Source: Desulfobacteraceae bacterium (lineage in GTDB: Bacteria; Desulfobacterota; Desulfobacteria; Desulfobacterales; Desulfosarcinaceae). Taken from it: DNA of 64,000 nt. Location of the stretch: the NCBI GenBank assembly GCA_013003715.1, contig JABDIN010000024.1, positions 1 to 64,000 on the forward strand, written 5' to 3'. Within the stretch, counting starts at the first letter, position 1; every line of letters begins with the position of its first letter. Positions 48,074 through 60,026 of the stretch are shown piece by piece. Below the pieces are notes generated by a model. It was given only the letters and a program-made list of their open reading frames with translations. It did not search any database and was not told the DNA's origin. The translations under genes were made by a program, and so were the position numbers.

Positions 48074-48970
48074 TTATTCTCCTGTTATCTCTGTATCAAC
48101 CGTTTTCTCTTGTTCTACAGCATTCTCGCTGTCCTCGGCACCTGTTTTCCTGATGATTTCCACTACAGGTCCATCGGATCCGTCGGATATTACTTTACGT
48201 TCGCCCGGCTTGAGGTCGGCAGCAGCTGTCTGCAATTCGGTATCATCCTCCTCGCCTTTGTCCATTTGCGCCTGTTTTTTCTCTTCGAACCGTTTTTTGC
48301 CTTCGTTGCAGGCATCGGATATTTTAGATGTAATCAGGCGAATGGCACGGATGGCATCATCGTTACCCGGGATAATATAGTCGATATCGTCCGGGTCACA
48401 ATTGGTATCCACAATGGCGACGATGGGAATGCCCAGTCGCTTTCCTTCCCGTACCGCGATGGCTTCATTCTTGGGATCGACAATAAACATGGCCCCCGGG
48501 AGTTTACTCATCAGGCGAATACCACCTAAAGTGCTGTCCAGTTTGGCGCGCTCTTTCCCGAGCTTCAACCGCTCTTTCTTAGGGAATAAATTGATGGAAC
48601 CATCATTTTCTATTGAATTCAGATAGTTCAACCTATCAATACTTTTTTTGATGGTCTGAAAATTAGTCATCATCCCGCCCAGCCAGCGGTTGTGGACATA
48701 GTACATCTCGCAACGGTTTGCTTCCTCATAGATGCTTTCCCGCGCCTGTTTTTTCGTTCCGACAAATAGAATGGATTTGCCGCCGGCAACGGTGTCGGTG
48801 ATGAAATCATATACCGACTTGAACATGCGAACCGTCTTTTGCAGGTCGATAATATATATTCCATTGCGTGCGCCGAAGATATAGGGTTTCATCTTCGGGT
48901 TCCATCGTTTCGTCTGGTGTCCGAAATGGACGCCTGCTTCAAGCATTTCCTTCATGGTGATGTAAGCCAT
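48074..48970 (-). CDS. rpsB: 30S ribosomal protein S2
   Basis: A 298-residue ribosomal protein. The start [20 protein letters not shown] and [13 protein letters not shown]-like block ([20 protein letters not shown] region) are typical. The final 65 residues form an acidic Lys/Glu/Asp-rich tail beyond the usual 240-residue core. GAAGGAG precedes the ATG. It is the first gene of rpsB-tsf-pyrH-frr-uppS-cdsA-dxr-rseP. Confidence 0.96.
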   Translation of the reverse strand: MAYITMKEMLEAGVHFGHQTKRWNPKMKPYIFGARNGIYIIDLQKTVRMFKSVYDFITDTVAGGKSILFVGTKKQARESIYEEANRCEMYYVHNRWLGGMMTNFQTIKKSIDRLNYLNSIENDGSINLFPKKERLKLGKERAKLDSTLGGIRLMSKLPGAMFIVDPKNEAIAVREGKRLGIPIVAIVDTNCDPDDIDYIIPGNDDAIRAIRLITSKISDACNEGKKRFEEKKQAQMDKGEEDDTELQTAAADLKPGERKVISDGSDGPVVEIIRKTGAEDSENAVEQEKTVDTEITGE

Positions 48971-49192
48971 AAGTATCTCCTTCGGTTTGGTTTTTTTCCT
49001 GCACCGGTTTCAACTCCGATTCCGACTTTGAAATCAAAGCACCCAGAATAAGATCCACCGGCGTGTGGTTTATGAAAATCAGGGATAAGTAACAAATCAA
49101 TCCCCAATCCGCAACACTTTTCTTTAGTTATATTTCCGATTTAACTGCTTTTAGGCGGTTGCCGCACCAACGAATTATTTTCATCGACGCAT

Positions 49193-50101
49193 TTACAATC
49201 CCTTCGATACCGCCGTTTTCTTTATGATTGCTATCCGGTCGAGGCCGCAATAATCCTGCCGGAAATGAATCTCCCCATACTGGTTGCATTCACGGGTAAT
49301 GGATTCAACGGCATCTCTCTGGTCAAATCCCATCTCGAGAATCAGCCGGCCATTTGGCGACAAATACCGGTGAGACTGTTCAATGATGCACCGCAGCGCT
49401 CCCAAGCCATCAGCGCCCCCATCCAATGCGGTATTCGGTTCGAATTTCAATATTTCCGGTTGCAGCAGACCGATATCCTCTTTTTTGATATACGGGGGGT
49501 TAGAGACAATCAGATCCCACGACAAACTGTCCTTCACCGGGTCGAACCATCTGCCGCAAAAAAAACCGATCCGTGATGGCAGATCGTATTTTGCCGCATT
49601 GGCCGTTGCCACCTTTATCGCCGCCGGTGAAATATCCGAAGCCCAATAATTATGTCGCTGATGTTCCAAAGCAAGCGCAATGATCACAGCCCCGGACCCG
49701 GTGCCCAGTTCCAGGACATTCTTCACACATTGTGTTTTTTCATCCAGTATTTTGATCGCCTCTTCCACAAGGCATTCTGTTTCGGGGCGGGGTATCAGCA
49801 CATCCCTGTTCACGTTCAGATCAATGGACCAGAACGATTTCGTACCGGTGATATAGGCAACGGGTTCCCCGGCAACTCGTTTTTTGATAAAGGTCTTGAA
49901 ATATTGCAGCTCTTGGCCGTGGAGTGGTTGATCGTATTGAAGATACAGGTCTAATCGGTTCAGGCCTAACGCATGGGCCAGTAATATTTCAGCGGAAGCC
50001 CGGGGACCTTCGATGCTATTATCCTTAAAAAATTGCGTTGTCCATTCAAGGATTTTAAGAATAGTCCATAGAGATCCCTTAGGCGCTGGTGAGTTCTTCA
50101 T
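49193..50101 (-). CDS. prmC: Release factor glutamine methyltransferase
   Basis: A 302-residue SAM-dependent enzyme that methylates the GGQ glutamine of RF1 and RF2. The SAM motif [16 protein letters not shown] and the catalytic NPPYI in [13 protein letters not shown] are intact. The N-terminal helical domain has [14 protein letters not shown]. An in-frame extension to 50179 exists, but the ATG at 50101 fits the family start and overlaps the end of prfA, its substrate gene, by 23 bases. Confidence 0.94.
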   Translation of the reverse strand: MKNSPAPKGSLWTILKILEWTTQFFKDNSIEGPRASAEILLAHALGLNRLDLYLQYDQPLHGQELQYFKTFIKKRVAGEPVAYITGTKSFWSIDLNVNRDVLIPRPETECLVEEAIKILDEKTQCVKNVLELGTGSGAVIIALALEHQRHNYWASDISPAAIKVATANAAKYDLPSRIGFFCGRWFDPVKDSLSWDLIVSNPPYIKKEDIGLLQPEILKFEPNTALDGGADGLGALRCIIEQSHRYLSPNGRLILEMGFDQRDAVESITRECNQYGEIHFRQDYCGLDRIAIIKKTAVSKGL

Positions 50102-51155
50102 TCTTAAGTGCTTTACTCTGATAATAAGTGATGAGTTCCTCCACAAACTCATCAATTTCGCCTTGTAAAACCGATTCAAGCTTATACAAGGTCAACCCGA
50201 TTCGGTGATCGGTCACGCGGCCCTGCGGAAAGTTGTAGGTCCGGATTCTTTCACTGCGGTCACCACTGCCGATCTGATTTTTCCTTTCTTCGGACCGTTT
50301 TTCATTCTGCTCACGGATTTCACTGTCCAAAAGCCGTGATTTCAGAACCTTCATGGCTTTATTTTTATTTTTCAATTGGGATTTTTCATCCTGGCAGGTA
50401 ACCACAAGACCCGTTGGAAGGTGGGTCAGCCTGACCGCCGAATCGGTGGTGTTTACGGATTGGCCGCCGGGACCGGTCGATCGATATACATCAACTTTTA
50501 CCTCACTGGGATCAATATGAATTTCCACATCTTCAGCCTCGGGTAAGACCGCAACAGTTACCGCGGAGGTGTGGATCCGTCCCTGGGTCTCGGTAACCGG
50601 GACCCGCTGAACACGATGGGTACCGCTCTCATACTTTAAACGACTGTAGACACCATTGCCCTTGATCATGGAAATAATTTCTTTGATACCGCCGACGCCG
50701 GTGCTGTTCATGTTCATTATCTCGATTTTCCATTTACGGCTCTCCGCATAGCGGCTGTACATTTTATATAGATCACCGGCGAACAAACCGGCTTCGTCTC
50801 CTCCGGTGCCGGCCCGAATCTCAAGAATGACATTCTTGCCGTCCAATGGGTCTTTGGGAATAAGCAGCAGCTTCAAGGACTCTTCGATATCCTGTTTTTC
50901 CTGATTCAGCCGATTGATTTCCTCACGGGCCATTTCCTTTATTTCCGGATCGTCATCTTTGAGGAGATCAAGGCTTTCATCCAATTCTTCGCTGACCCTT
51001 TTAAATTCCCTGAAGACCGTGACAATTTTATTCAATTCGGCATGTTCCACGGCATATTTTTGATAAGCCGCTCTATCCTGGACCACCTTTGGATCGCTCA
51101 GTAAGGTTTCGATCTCGGTGAACCTGTCTTCGACACCTACTAATTTGTCAAACAT
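50079..51155 (-). CDS. prfA: Peptide chain release factor 1
   Basis: A 358-residue class I release factor reading UAA and UAG. The catalytic GGQ is in [16 protein letters not shown], and the codon-recognition PxT region is [19 protein letters not shown] nearby. The length is standard. Located upstream of prmC in the common prfA-prmC pair. Confidence 0.97.
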   Translation of the reverse strand: MFDKLVGVEDRFTEIETLLSDPKVVQDRAAYQKYAVEHAELNKIVTVFREFKRVSEELDESLDLLKDDDPEIKEMAREEINRLNQEKQDIEESLKLLLIPKDPLDGKNVILEIRAGTGGDEAGLFAGDLYKMYSRYAESRKWKIEIMNMNSTGVGGIKEIISMIKGNGVYSRLKYESGTHRVQRVPVTETQGRIHTSAVTVAVLPEAEDVEIHIDPSEVKVDVYRSTGPGGQSVNTTDSAVRLTHLPTGLVVTCQDEKSQLKNKNKAMKVLKSRLLDSEIREQNEKRSEERKNQIGSGDRSERIRTYNFPQGRVTDHRIGLTLYKLESVLQGEIDEFVEELITYYQSKALKNEELTSA

Positions 51156-51265
51156 TTGTCTTGATCCGTATTTTCTGAATTATATGGATTTACCGGCACG
51201 AATGTTCAGACATTGCTGCCGACCGACATATTTTTCCGCGGAAGACTAATCAAATGAAACAGAAC

Positions 51266-51366
51266 CAGACTGCTATTTAAAAAGGTGTTTACGATACCTT
51301 CAGTAGTCGGGGATCCCGGAACCTAAAAAAAGGGAATGCTTACCCGCTAGTAAAAACAGCAGTCTG
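51266..51366. repeat. Inverted repeat between rpmE and prfA
   Basis: CAGACTGCTATTT (51266-51278) is the reverse complement of 51354-51366 with one mismatch. The 75-base interior has no gene. The first 11 bases of AGACTGCTATT also occur at 38117-38127. Confidence 0.45.
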
Positions 51367-51399
51367 ATCGCAAATTTGGAAGAGAACTGATCGGGAAGG

Positions 51400-51609
51400 C
51401 TATTTTTTCTGAAATTTTTCGTATTTTTTCCGAAATCGCTCAATTCGCCCGGCAGTGTCCATCAGTTTTTGTTTACCGGTAAAAAAAGGGTGGCATTGGG
51501 AGCATATTTCCACAGAAATATCTTTTTTTGTTGAACCGACCTCAACGGTGCTCCCGCAAGCACATTTGATGGATGTATCCTTATATTCAGGATGAATATC
51601 TACTTTCAT
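51400..51609 (-). CDS. rpmE: 50S ribosomal protein L31
   Basis: A 69-residue zinc-binding (C+) form of L31. Four cysteines are present: C-A-C near residue 16 and CSQC near 37, followed by HPFFTGKQK, the standard core. The zinc form is replaced by a cysteine-free paralogue under zinc shortage in some bacteria; no paralogue is seen here. It lies just downstream of rho on the same strand. Confidence 0.96.
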   Translation of the reverse strand: MKVDIHPEYKDTSIKCACGSTVEVGSTKKDISVEICSQCHPFFTGKQKLMDTAGRIERFRKKYEKFQKK

Positions 51610-51635
51610 TGTAATTTCAACCCCCTATATTCTAT

Positions 51636-52883
51636 TTACGCATTCATGGAATCCAAAAAATTTTTATTATCCTTGGTTCCGTTCATTTTTTCAAGTAAAA
51701 ATTCCAAGCTGTCCACCGGATTCAAGGATGAAAACAATTTTCGCAGAATCCAGACGCGATTCAATGTCTCTTCACTTAGCAACAGCTCTTCCTTACGCGT
51801 ACCGGATTTCTTGATATCAATTGCCGGAAAGATACGCTTGTCAGCCAACCGTCGGTCGAGTTGTATTTCCATATTACCCGTGCCTTTGAATTCTTCAAAA
51901 ATCACCTCGTCCATCCGGCTGCCGGTATCTATCAACGCGGTGGCGATAATGGTCAGGCTACCACCGTCTTCTATGTTACGGGCAGCCCCGAAAAATCTCT
52001 TGGGCCGTTGTAATGCGTTTGAATCGACACCGCCTGACAGTATTTTCCCGCTCGGCGGCATAACCGAGTTGTAAGCGCGCGCCAGCCGCGTGATGCTGTC
52101 GAGTAAAATAATAACATTCTTCTTATGCTCGACCAGTCGTTTGGCTTTTTCGATAACCATCTCGGCAACCTGAACATGCCTTTCAGCCGGCTCGTCAAAG
52201 GTCGAACTGATCACTTCGCCTTTAACCGAGCGCTCCATATCGGTCACTTCTTCCGGCCGCTCATCGATCAGCAGCACAAACAATACGACGTCTTTTTCAT
52301 TGGCGACAATACTATTGGCGATGAACTGAAGCAGCATGGTTTTACCGGATCGGGGAGGAGACACGATCAAGCCCCGCTGGCCGAAGCCTATGGGGGTTAA
52401 CAGATCCATGATTCGGCTCGAGTAATTTTCCGGATCATTTTCAAGGTTGATTTTCCGATCCGGATATAACGGAGTCAGGTTATCGAACAGAATTTTATCT
52501 CTGGCAATTTCAGGATCTTCATAGTTGACGGCTTCCACCTTTAGCAAAGCAAAGTACCGTTCGGACTCTTTAGGCTGGCGTATCTGTCCTGAAACCGTAT
52601 CACCGGTTCTTAGATTAAAACGCCGGATTTGGGACGGAGACACATAAATATCGTCAGGACCGGGAAGATAATTATAACTGGGTGCCCTCAAAAACCCGAA
52701 CCCATCCGGAAGGATTTCCAAGGTCCCTTCACCAAAAATCAGACCATTTTTCTCGATCTGCGCTTGCAGGAGGGAAAAAATCAACTCTTGTTTTCTCATG
52801 CCCGCGGCACCCTCAATGTTCAGTTTTTTGGCCATCTGGGTGAGTTCGCTGATCTTCTTGTTCTTTAGCTCGACGATATTCAT
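51636..52883 (-). CDS. rho: Transcription termination factor Rho
   Basis: A 415-residue hexameric RNA helicase. The N-terminal helix bundle ([23 protein letters not shown]) precedes the RNA-binding cold-shock-like domain ([23 protein letters not shown]), Walker [17 protein letters not shown], and the Q-loop/R-loop region [14 protein letters not shown]. The start at 52883 has GGAG five bases upstream; the frame is open to 52916. No large insertion is present. Confidence 0.96.
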   Translation of the reverse strand: MNIVELKNKKISELTQMAKKLNIEGAAGMRKQELIFSLLQAQIEKNGLIFGEGTLEILPDGFGFLRAPSYNYLPGPDDIYVSPSQIRRFNLRTGDTVSGQIRQPKESERYFALLKVEAVNYEDPEIARDKILFDNLTPLYPDRKINLENDPENYSSRIMDLLTPIGFGQRGLIVSPPRSGKTMLLQFIANSIVANEKDVVLFVLLIDERPEEVTDMERSVKGEVISSTFDEPAERHVQVAEMVIEKAKRLVEHKKNVIILLDSITRLARAYNSVMPPSGKILSGGVDSNALQRPKRFFGAARNIEDGGSLTIIATALIDTGSRMDEVIFEEFKGTGNMEIQLDRRLADKRIFPAIDIKKSGTRKEELLLSEETLNRVWILRKLFSSLNPVDSLEFLLEKMNGTKDNKNFLDSMNA

Positions 52884-53413
52884 TTTAACTCCATTGTTTA
52901 ACGATTTTTTCTTCATCTGTTGTCACAGTCTCGAATCAGTGGCACACGGCTAATCCCATAAAGCAAGTCGGCATATGGCAAAAATTTGTAGACCTTGAAC
53001 AAAAAGGACCAACGGGTGATAGTGATTAGTATTACTGCGTCGAATTTGTTTTTGCCTTTCCGGTGATTAACTGGCTGCTGGCGGTTATGGAGGAATATGA
53101 GTGTTTATGAAATTTTATAGAAGATATTACAAGGTATTCGCTCCACTCGGTGGGTTCCACACCTACTCTTGTTTATAATCCAGCTCTTATAATAGGTAAT
53201 GGTATCTGTCAAGCCCTTTTGAAGCTTAGACAGGCGGTTTTGGAATTTCCTGAAAGCTTTGGCACCGTAGGCCTCATCGAAATCGTTTTTCACAAATTTT
53301 CTGTCCCCCGCTGTGCACACATTAAAAAACCCCGGTGCGGAAAACCAGGGCTTTTTCTATATTTTTATTTGTTATAACAACTGTTTTGCCTTGATCAAGA
53401 AGACGGAGAATCT
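52884..53413. other. 530-bp region between adk and rho
   Basis: It carries the adk terminator at 53324-53356 and presumably the rho promoter and leader. A 71-codon GTG-started frame on minus (53105-53320) is basic and without a known domain; I do not call it a gene. Confidence 0.4.
53324..53356 (-). terminator. Intrinsic terminator after adk
   Basis: On minus, CCCTGG (53350-53345) pairs with CCGGGG (53335-53330), followed by T6. Confidence 0.8.
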
Positions 53414-54640
<1,227 letters not shown>

Positions 54641-54847
54641 TTGAAGGCTATCGAAGTAAAAGTTTTGGATAACGATTTAGAAAAGGCCATGAGAATTTTA
54701 AAGAAAAAAATTCAGAATGATGGACTTTTCAAACGTCTGAAGCTGAAGAAGAGCTACGAAAAACCAAGCGAATACAGACGTAGAAAGCAGCGCGAAGCCT
54801 TAAGACGGCAAAGAATTGCTGCCGCCAAAAGCCGCCGTTACCGATAA
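54641..54847 (+). CDS. rpsU: 30S ribosomal protein S21
   Basis: A 68-residue basic ribosomal protein. EVKVLDNDLEKAMRILKKKI at the start and YEKPSEYRRRKQREALRR in the middle are typical. The start codon is TTG at 54641; no upstream ATG exists in frame and GGGGG lies ten bases before it. S21 helps initiation at leaders with strong Shine-Dalgarno sites. A strong terminator follows at once. Confidence 0.95.
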   Translation: MKAIEVKVLDNDLEKAMRILKKKIQNDGLFKRLKLKKSYEKPSEYRRRKQREALRRQRIAAAKSRRYR

Positions 54848-54870
54848 TCGACACCATGTCAACAATTAGC

Positions 54871-54907
54871 AAAACCCGGTATAATCGCATATTATACCGG
54901 GTTTTTT
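54871..54907 (+). terminator. Intrinsic terminator after rpsU
   Basis: AACCCGGTATAAT (54873-54885) pairs perfectly with ATTATACCGGGTT (54891-54903), followed by more T residues. The A-run on the left makes it usable in both directions. Confidence 0.93.
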
Positions 54908-55079
54908 AATCACAAACGGACAGATGGCAACTGATGGCTGCCCAGCGCACCGGAAATACGCCTGACCAAACCCTGCGTCCCTGTCCCTCTTTCGAAATAA
55001 TGAATGAAGGCCGCGGCAAAAGCGTCCGAAACCCGCTGAACGGAGTTCAATGTTGGAAACTGAGACTGATGGGTGACTC

Positions 55080-56369
55080 ATGTCCACTTCTAGTTACAGC
55101 AACTGCCTAAAATCACTTTTTAGTTTACGAAGATTTGGCATCAAGTTAGAACTCGATACCATAAGACACATATTGACGGCGTTGGGAAATCCGCAATGTT
55201 CGTACAGATGCATTCACATCGCCGGAACCAATGGTAAAGGCTCTGTGGCCGCCACCCTTGCTACGATTATTCGGGCAGCGGGCTACCGGGTCGGCCTGTA
55301 TACGTCCCCCCACCTGATCAGTTTCAACGAACGGATATGCATAAACAACAGACATATCGATAATGAAGACGTCGTTGCGACGTTTGAAGCCGTAAAATCA
55401 GTACACCATGGGGATCGGGAACCCACGTATTTTGAATTTGCCACCGCCATGGCCCTGTATCAATTCGCCAAGGAACAGGTGGATTGGGCGATAATAGAAA
55501 CCGGTATGGGTGGACGGTATGATGCCACTAATGTCATCACACCGATCCTGTCCGTCATCACCAATATCTCCATTGAACATAAGTCCTATCTCGGGAATAC
55601 GATCAATGAGATATCGATGGAAAAAGGCGGAATCATAAAAGATGATACACCCGTCATCACCGGGGTTCATCAAAAATCAGCAATCGATACCATCGGTGCG
55701 ATTGCTGCGGAAAAAAATGCGCCGATATACCGGCTGGGGAAGGATTTTAAAGTCCGTAAAACAAAGGATGGGGCATTCAACTACAGCGGCATGTTCAATA
55801 AGTGGTCTCGCTTGCGGTCGTCCTTGATCGGTACACATCAGATTGAAAATGCCGCCCTGGCCATGGCCGCTTGTGAAATATTGAACAGGTATCATATCTT
55901 ACTTCCTCTGGAGACCATCAAATCCGGACTTCAGACCACACACTGGCCGGGACGGTTGGAGATTGTCTCTTCAAACCCGCTGGTAATACTGGACGGTGCA
56001 CATAACCTTATGGCGGCAAGGAATCTTGGACGCTATTTGTTTGAAAAACTCAGCAGTAAAAGAAAAACATTAATCGTCGGTATTTTAGATGACAAACCCT
56101 ACACAACCATGATCAAGGATTTGGCGGCTCCCTGTGATCGCGTCATCGTCACACAACCCAAGATTGATCGTGCCCTACCTGCGGAGATACTGCTTGATAC
56201 CGTCAAACCATTGGTATCCGACGTGACAATCATCAGGGATGTGGGTGAGGCTGTTCTGGATACGATTCAATCCGCATCTCCAACGGATGCCATCTGTGTA
56301 GCCGGCTCGCTCTATGTTGTCGGTGAGGCGAAAGCAGCCCTCCAGAACCGCTTGGATATTGCACACTGA
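55080..56369 (+). CDS. folC: Bifunctional folylpolyglutamate/dihydrofolate synthase
   Basis: A 429-residue Mur-ligase-family enzyme that adds glutamate to folates. The P-loop is HIAGTNGKGSVAATLA, with YTSPHL and the glycine-rich ETGMGGRYDATNVI following, and LDGAHN in the C-terminal domain. Both synthase activities are usual in bacteria. The start ATG at 55080 is preceded by a stop in frame (TGACTC), so it cannot extend further. The Shine-Dalgarno site is poor. It stands alone, with tRNA-Arg downstream. Confidence 0.93.
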   Translation: MSTSSYSNCLKSLFSLRRFGIKLELDTIRHILTALGNPQCSYRCIHIAGTNGKGSVAATLATIIRAAGYRVGLYTSPHLISFNERICINNRHIDNEDVVATFEAVKSVHHGDREPTYFEFATAMALYQFAKEQVDWAIIETGMGGRYDATNVITPILSVITNISIEHKSYLGNTINEISMEKGGIIKDDTPVITGVHQKSAIDTIGAIAAEKNAPIYRLGKDFKVRKTKDGAFNYSGMFNKWSRLRSSLIGTHQIENAALAMAACEILNRYHILLPLETIKSGLQTTHWPGRLEIVSSNPLVILDGAHNLMAARNLGRYLFEKLSSKRKTLIVGILDDKPYTTMIKDLAAPCDRVIVTQPKIDRALPAEILLDTVKPLVSDVTIIRDVGEAVLDTIQSASPTDAICVAGSLYVVGEAKAALQNRLDIAH

Positions 56370-56620
56370 AACCCGATGCCAAAAACGGTATGCCATTTAT
56401 AGCTAAAGGACAGTGCTGAAAATGGAGGGAATTCAGAACGGCAGGATTCCGCCGTTTGGCAATATTCAGTTTGTCATGATCACGGTCTTCGCCTAAAAAG
56501 GAAATCATAAAAAATCCGGGCCGATTTCAAATTCGGTCGCCCTGGCTTGGAATGCATTACACCTTGACATGTTTTACCCGATACATTAGATACCCTTTTC
56601 ATCACTTCAAATATGGATAT

Positions 56621-56696
56621 GCGCCCGTAGCTCAGTGGATAGAGCGTCAGCCTCCGGAGCTGAAAGTCACAGGTTCGAATCCTGTCGGGCGTACCA
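56621..56696 (+). tRNA. tRNA-Arg(CCG)
   Basis: GCGCCCG pairs with CGGGCGT (one G-U) and CCA is encoded. The anticodon stem-loop TCAGC-CTCCGGA-GCTGA gives anticodon CCG. D loop and T loop (GGTTCGAATCC) are canonical. Confidence 0.97.
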
Positions 56697-56936
56697 CCTG
56701 ACCTCTTCTTTCTCAGCCGATTTATCATTGGCACAAGCCCCAGCCGGCAACCGATGCCCGATGCAGCTTATGAGGCGGGAATTATTGCCGATATAAAATT
56801 CAATATTTCAAACAAGACGCAAACACCAGCGCGAAATCGTTCGCCGATTTGCCTCACCGGTGCCGGGTCGTCCCATTCGATCCGCGGTGCTGCCGGTCTC
56901 TTGAATAATAACCAGATATGATTATAATTGACCATT

Positions 56937-58682
56937 ATGACAAAACACGACGAAAACATACCGGATCCAAAGAAACTGGAAAAAGAAATTGGTGACTTTC
57001 TAACGAAAAAATTCGGCGGAACCGTGAGGTTGGCATCTCCGATCATGATGCCCCAGGAAGATACCCAGGAGGTGGATGCTTCCCCGAAAGAGAAAAAAAG
57101 AATTGCCGACTTCAATTTGAAACCGGAAGAACTTGTCGCATATCTGGATCAGTATATCGTTAAACAGGATGATGCCAAGGCCATTCTGTCGACCAAGATT
57201 TGCACTCACTTCAATCGTATCCGGTACAATGAGACATCACCGGAAGACCGGGACGATATGGTGGGGTCCATTAAAAACAACGTTTTGATGATCGGTCCGA
57301 CCGGAGTAGGCAAGACATATATGGTTCGATTGATCGCCAAAAAACTGGGGGTACCGTTCGTTAAGGGCGATGCGACCAAATTCAGCGAAACCGGTTATGT
57401 CGGCGGAGATGTGGAAGATCTGGTTCGGGACCTTGTGAGGGAAGCCGATGGGGATATGAAGCGCGCCCAGTACGGCATTATATATATCGACGAAATCGAT
57501 AAGATTGCATCCAGCCACAATTTAATCGGGGCGGATGTTTCCCGAACCGGCGTACAGCGGGCACTACTGAAGCCATTGGAGGAAACCGAAGTTGACATGA
57601 AAGTGCCGCACGATCCGATTTCCATGATTCAGGAAATAGAGAACTTTCGGAAAACCGGCAAAAGGGACCGAAGCACCATAAATACAAAAAATATTCTGTT
57701 TATTGTCAGTGGCGCGTTTTCAGACATCATCGAGATCATCAAAAAAAGGATAACCACCCAGAAGATCGGTTTTGGTGCGCAGATCAGTTTGCCGGGAGCC
57801 GAGAACGCTATTTTGAAGCACATTAAATCGGAGGATCTCATTTCATATGGTTTTGAATCGGAATTTGTGGGTCGCCTGCCGGTTCGAGCCGTATTTGAAC
57901 CCCTTGTTGAAAAAGACCTGCTTGAGATCCTTAAAAACCCGAATAATCCGATTATTCTGGGGAAAAAGCGTGATTTTGCCGCCTACGGCATCAACATAAA
58001 ATTCAATGACGAGGCTTTGGCCATGCTGGCCAAAGCTGCATTCCAGGAAAACACCGGTGCCCGCGGTTTGGTCAGCGCGGTGGAAACGGCCATGCTTCCT
58101 TTCGAAAAGACACTGCCGTCAACTCCGGTCAAAACGTTTCCGGTGACCGCGAAAGTCATCCGGAAAAGACAAGCAGCCCTGGAAAAACTGGTAAGATCTC
58201 CGGATTCAGCGGATAACCACTTGACTTATGGGCAGATCACACAACACGAAAAAGACAGGATTGTCGAATATATCAACAGCAATAAACGGAAACTGGATGA
58301 AAAATACGGGTTTATACTGACCGGATTCAGATCGAATCTGATTGCCGACTACTATAGCGATCACATCACCGACATTGACCGGTCCATAAAAAAAATCAAG
58401 GGCTACTTTGAAGATACCAAAACAATAGAGCTTCATTTTTTGAAAAATTTTGGTATAAATCTGGTTCTTGAAGACGATGCCATCGATCATATCATCGAAC
58501 AATTTGCAAGATCTCATACAAGTGTAGATTATTACTATAAAAAACTGGCGGATGATTTTGAACATGGGCTGAGGCTGGTAAGGGAAAAAACCGGACAGAA
58601 CCGGTTCTTTATTTCCAAAACAGCAATCCTGAATCCGGAAAAATACATAGCAGAGATGCTTAGAAACCAAAGGGAAATTTAA
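56937..58682 (+). CDS. ClpX-like AAA+ unfoldase without the zinc domain, with a C-terminal extension
   Basis: A 581-residue AAA+ protein. Walker A GPTGVGKT is at 120-127, the ClpX-type pore loop GYVG at 153-156, Walker B IIYIDEID ends near 188, the IGFG loop is at 277-280, and VGRLPV and GARGLVSAVE (sensor 2) follow. E. coli ClpX starts with a four-Cys zinc domain; here the 60-residue N-terminus has no such cysteines. About 180 residues follow the AAA core, more than in ClpX. The IGF tripeptide in ClpX docks on ClpP, so partnership with a ClpP-type protease is possible. The stop (TAA) shares its last base with the ATG of ahbC. No good ribosome site is present; a TTG at 56928 is another start. 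Confidence 0.85.
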   Translation: MTKHDENIPDPKKLEKEIGDFLTKKFGGTVRLASPIMMPQEDTQEVDASPKEKKRIADFNLKPEELVAYLDQYIVKQDDAKAILSTKICTHFNRIRYNETSPEDRDDMVGSIKNNVLMIGPTGVGKTYMVRLIAKKLGVPFVKGDATKFSETGYVGGDVEDLVRDLVREADGDMKRAQYGIIYIDEIDKIASSHNLIGADVSRTGVQRALLKPLEETEVDMKVPHDPISMIQEIENFRKTGKRDRSTINTKNILFIVSGAFSDIIEIIKKRITTQKIGFGAQISLPGAENAILKHIKSEDLISYGFESEFVGRLPVRAVFEPLVEKDLLEILKNPNNPIILGKKRDFAAYGINIKFNDEALAMLAKAAFQENTGARGLVSAVETAMLPFEKTLPSTPVKTFPVTAKVIRKRQAALEKLVRSPDSADNHLTYGQITQHEKDRIVEYINSNKRKLDEKYGFILTGFRSNLIADYYSDHITDIDRSIKKIKGYFEDTKTIELHFLKNFGINLVLEDDAIDHIIEQFARSHTSVDYYYKKLADDFEHGLRLVREKTGQNRFFISKTAILNPEKYIAEMLRNQREI

Positions 58683-59869
58683 TGATCGGAATTTCAAAAT
58701 TGTACTGTGGAACCGTTGAACCCTCGGACGCCTTGCGATATGGCCGGATGTCCTCCAACCTTCCTTCCCACCTTCTCCAGTTTTCCAAGGATAAAAAACC
58801 AGTGGTGGTATGGAATATCACCCGCCGATGCAATCTAAAATGCGTTCACTGCTACGCACATGCCAAGGATGTCAGCTTCAGCAATGAACTCACCACGGAT
58901 GAAGGCAAAACACTATTGGACGACCTGGCATCTTTCGGTGTACCGGTGGTCCTATTTTCCGGCGGTGAGCCCTTGGTACGGAAAGACCTTCCGGAATTGG
59001 CCGAATACGCAGTGGGGAAAGGCATGCGTGCGGTAATTTCCACCAATGGCACCCTGATCACCGGTGAAATGGCCAAAACCCTGAAAAGCATCGGCCTGTC
59101 ATATGTGGGTATCAGTCTAGACGGCATGCAGAAAATCAATGACCGGTTTCGCGGTGTTTCCGGTGCATTCCGGAAAGCGCTTGAGGGAATCGATAATTGT
59201 CAGAAAGCCGGAATTAAAGTAGGGCTGCGATTTACGATGAACAAGGCCAATGTTCAGGAGATACCCGAGATATTCGACCTTCTCGAGGAACGTGACATTC
59301 CCCGTGTCTGCTTCTATCACCTGGTTTATGCCGGAAGAGGTTCAAAGCTGGTCGAAGAGGATCTGACACTTGCGGAAACACGTTCGGCTGTCGATCTTAT
59401 TATGGATCGCACCCGTGAGCTGCACCAAAAAGGCAAGCCCAAGGAGGTCCTGACCGTCGATAATCATGCGGACGGCCCATACTTATATTTACGCATGAAA
59501 GCGGAAGATCCCGATCGTGCTGAAGAATCCATGAAACTGCTTGAAATGAATGAGGGTAATAGTTCCGGAAGGGGTATCGGATGCGTGAGCTGGGATGGTG
59601 AAGTTTATGCGGACCAGTTCTGGCGACACCATAGTTTTGGAAATATCAGAAACAGACCATTTTCGAAAATCTGGACCGAGCCCGATGATGATCTCCTCAT
59701 AAAATTGAAGCAAAAGAAAAATTATGTTAAAGGAAGGTGCGCCTCTTGCCGTTGGCTGAATATCTGTGGCGGTAATTTCAGAGTCCGGGCGGAAGCTGTT
59801 TCCGGTGATGTTTGGGCCCCTGATCCGGCATGCTACTTGACCGAGGAAGAAATCGCACAGACCATTTGA
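58682..59869 (+). CDS. ahbC: 12,18-didecarboxysiroheme deacetylase AhbC
   Basis: A 395-residue radical SAM enzyme of the siroheme-dependent heme pathway. It removes two acetate side chains from 12,18-didecarboxysiroheme to give iron-coproporphyrin III. The radical SAM cluster motif is RRCNLKCVHCYA, and the C-terminal cysteines in CASCRWLNICGGN hold an auxiliary cluster. The opening MIGISKLYCGTVEPSDALRY matches the AhbC family. It overlaps the AAA+ gene by one base and is followed after 157 bases by hemB and then ahbD. Confidence 0.92.
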   Translation: MIGISKLYCGTVEPSDALRYGRMSSNLPSHLLQFSKDKKPVVVWNITRRCNLKCVHCYAHAKDVSFSNELTTDEGKTLLDDLASFGVPVVLFSGGEPLVRKDLPELAEYAVGKGMRAVISTNGTLITGEMAKTLKSIGLSYVGISLDGMQKINDRFRGVSGAFRKALEGIDNCQKAGIKVGLRFTMNKANVQEIPEIFDLLEERDIPRVCFYHLVYAGRGSKLVEEDLTLAETRSAVDLIMDRTRELHQKGKPKEVLTVDNHADGPYLYLRMKAEDPDRAEESMKLLEMNEGNSSGRGIGCVSWDGEVYADQFWRHHSFGNIRNRPFSKIWTEPDDDLLIKLKQKKNYVKGRCASCRWLNICGGNFRVRAEAVSGDVWAPDPACYLTEEEIAQTI

Positions 59870-60026
59870 TGCAATGCAAAGTGTTTGTATTTTTACAATC
59901 GGCGCCGGCCCCCATCCCTGTATATTTAAACCGTTTTTCGTTTACAAGAATCCTGGTAGCGCACTCACCAGCCCGTCGCTCTAATGCTCACATCATTCAC
60001 CGGTGTATTTATTAAAGGAGAACAAT

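Noticed and set aside
53105-53320. 71-codon GTG-started frame upstream of rho
   Set aside because: Basic, no recognised domain, overlaps the region just after the adk terminator. Could be a relic but cannot be supported.
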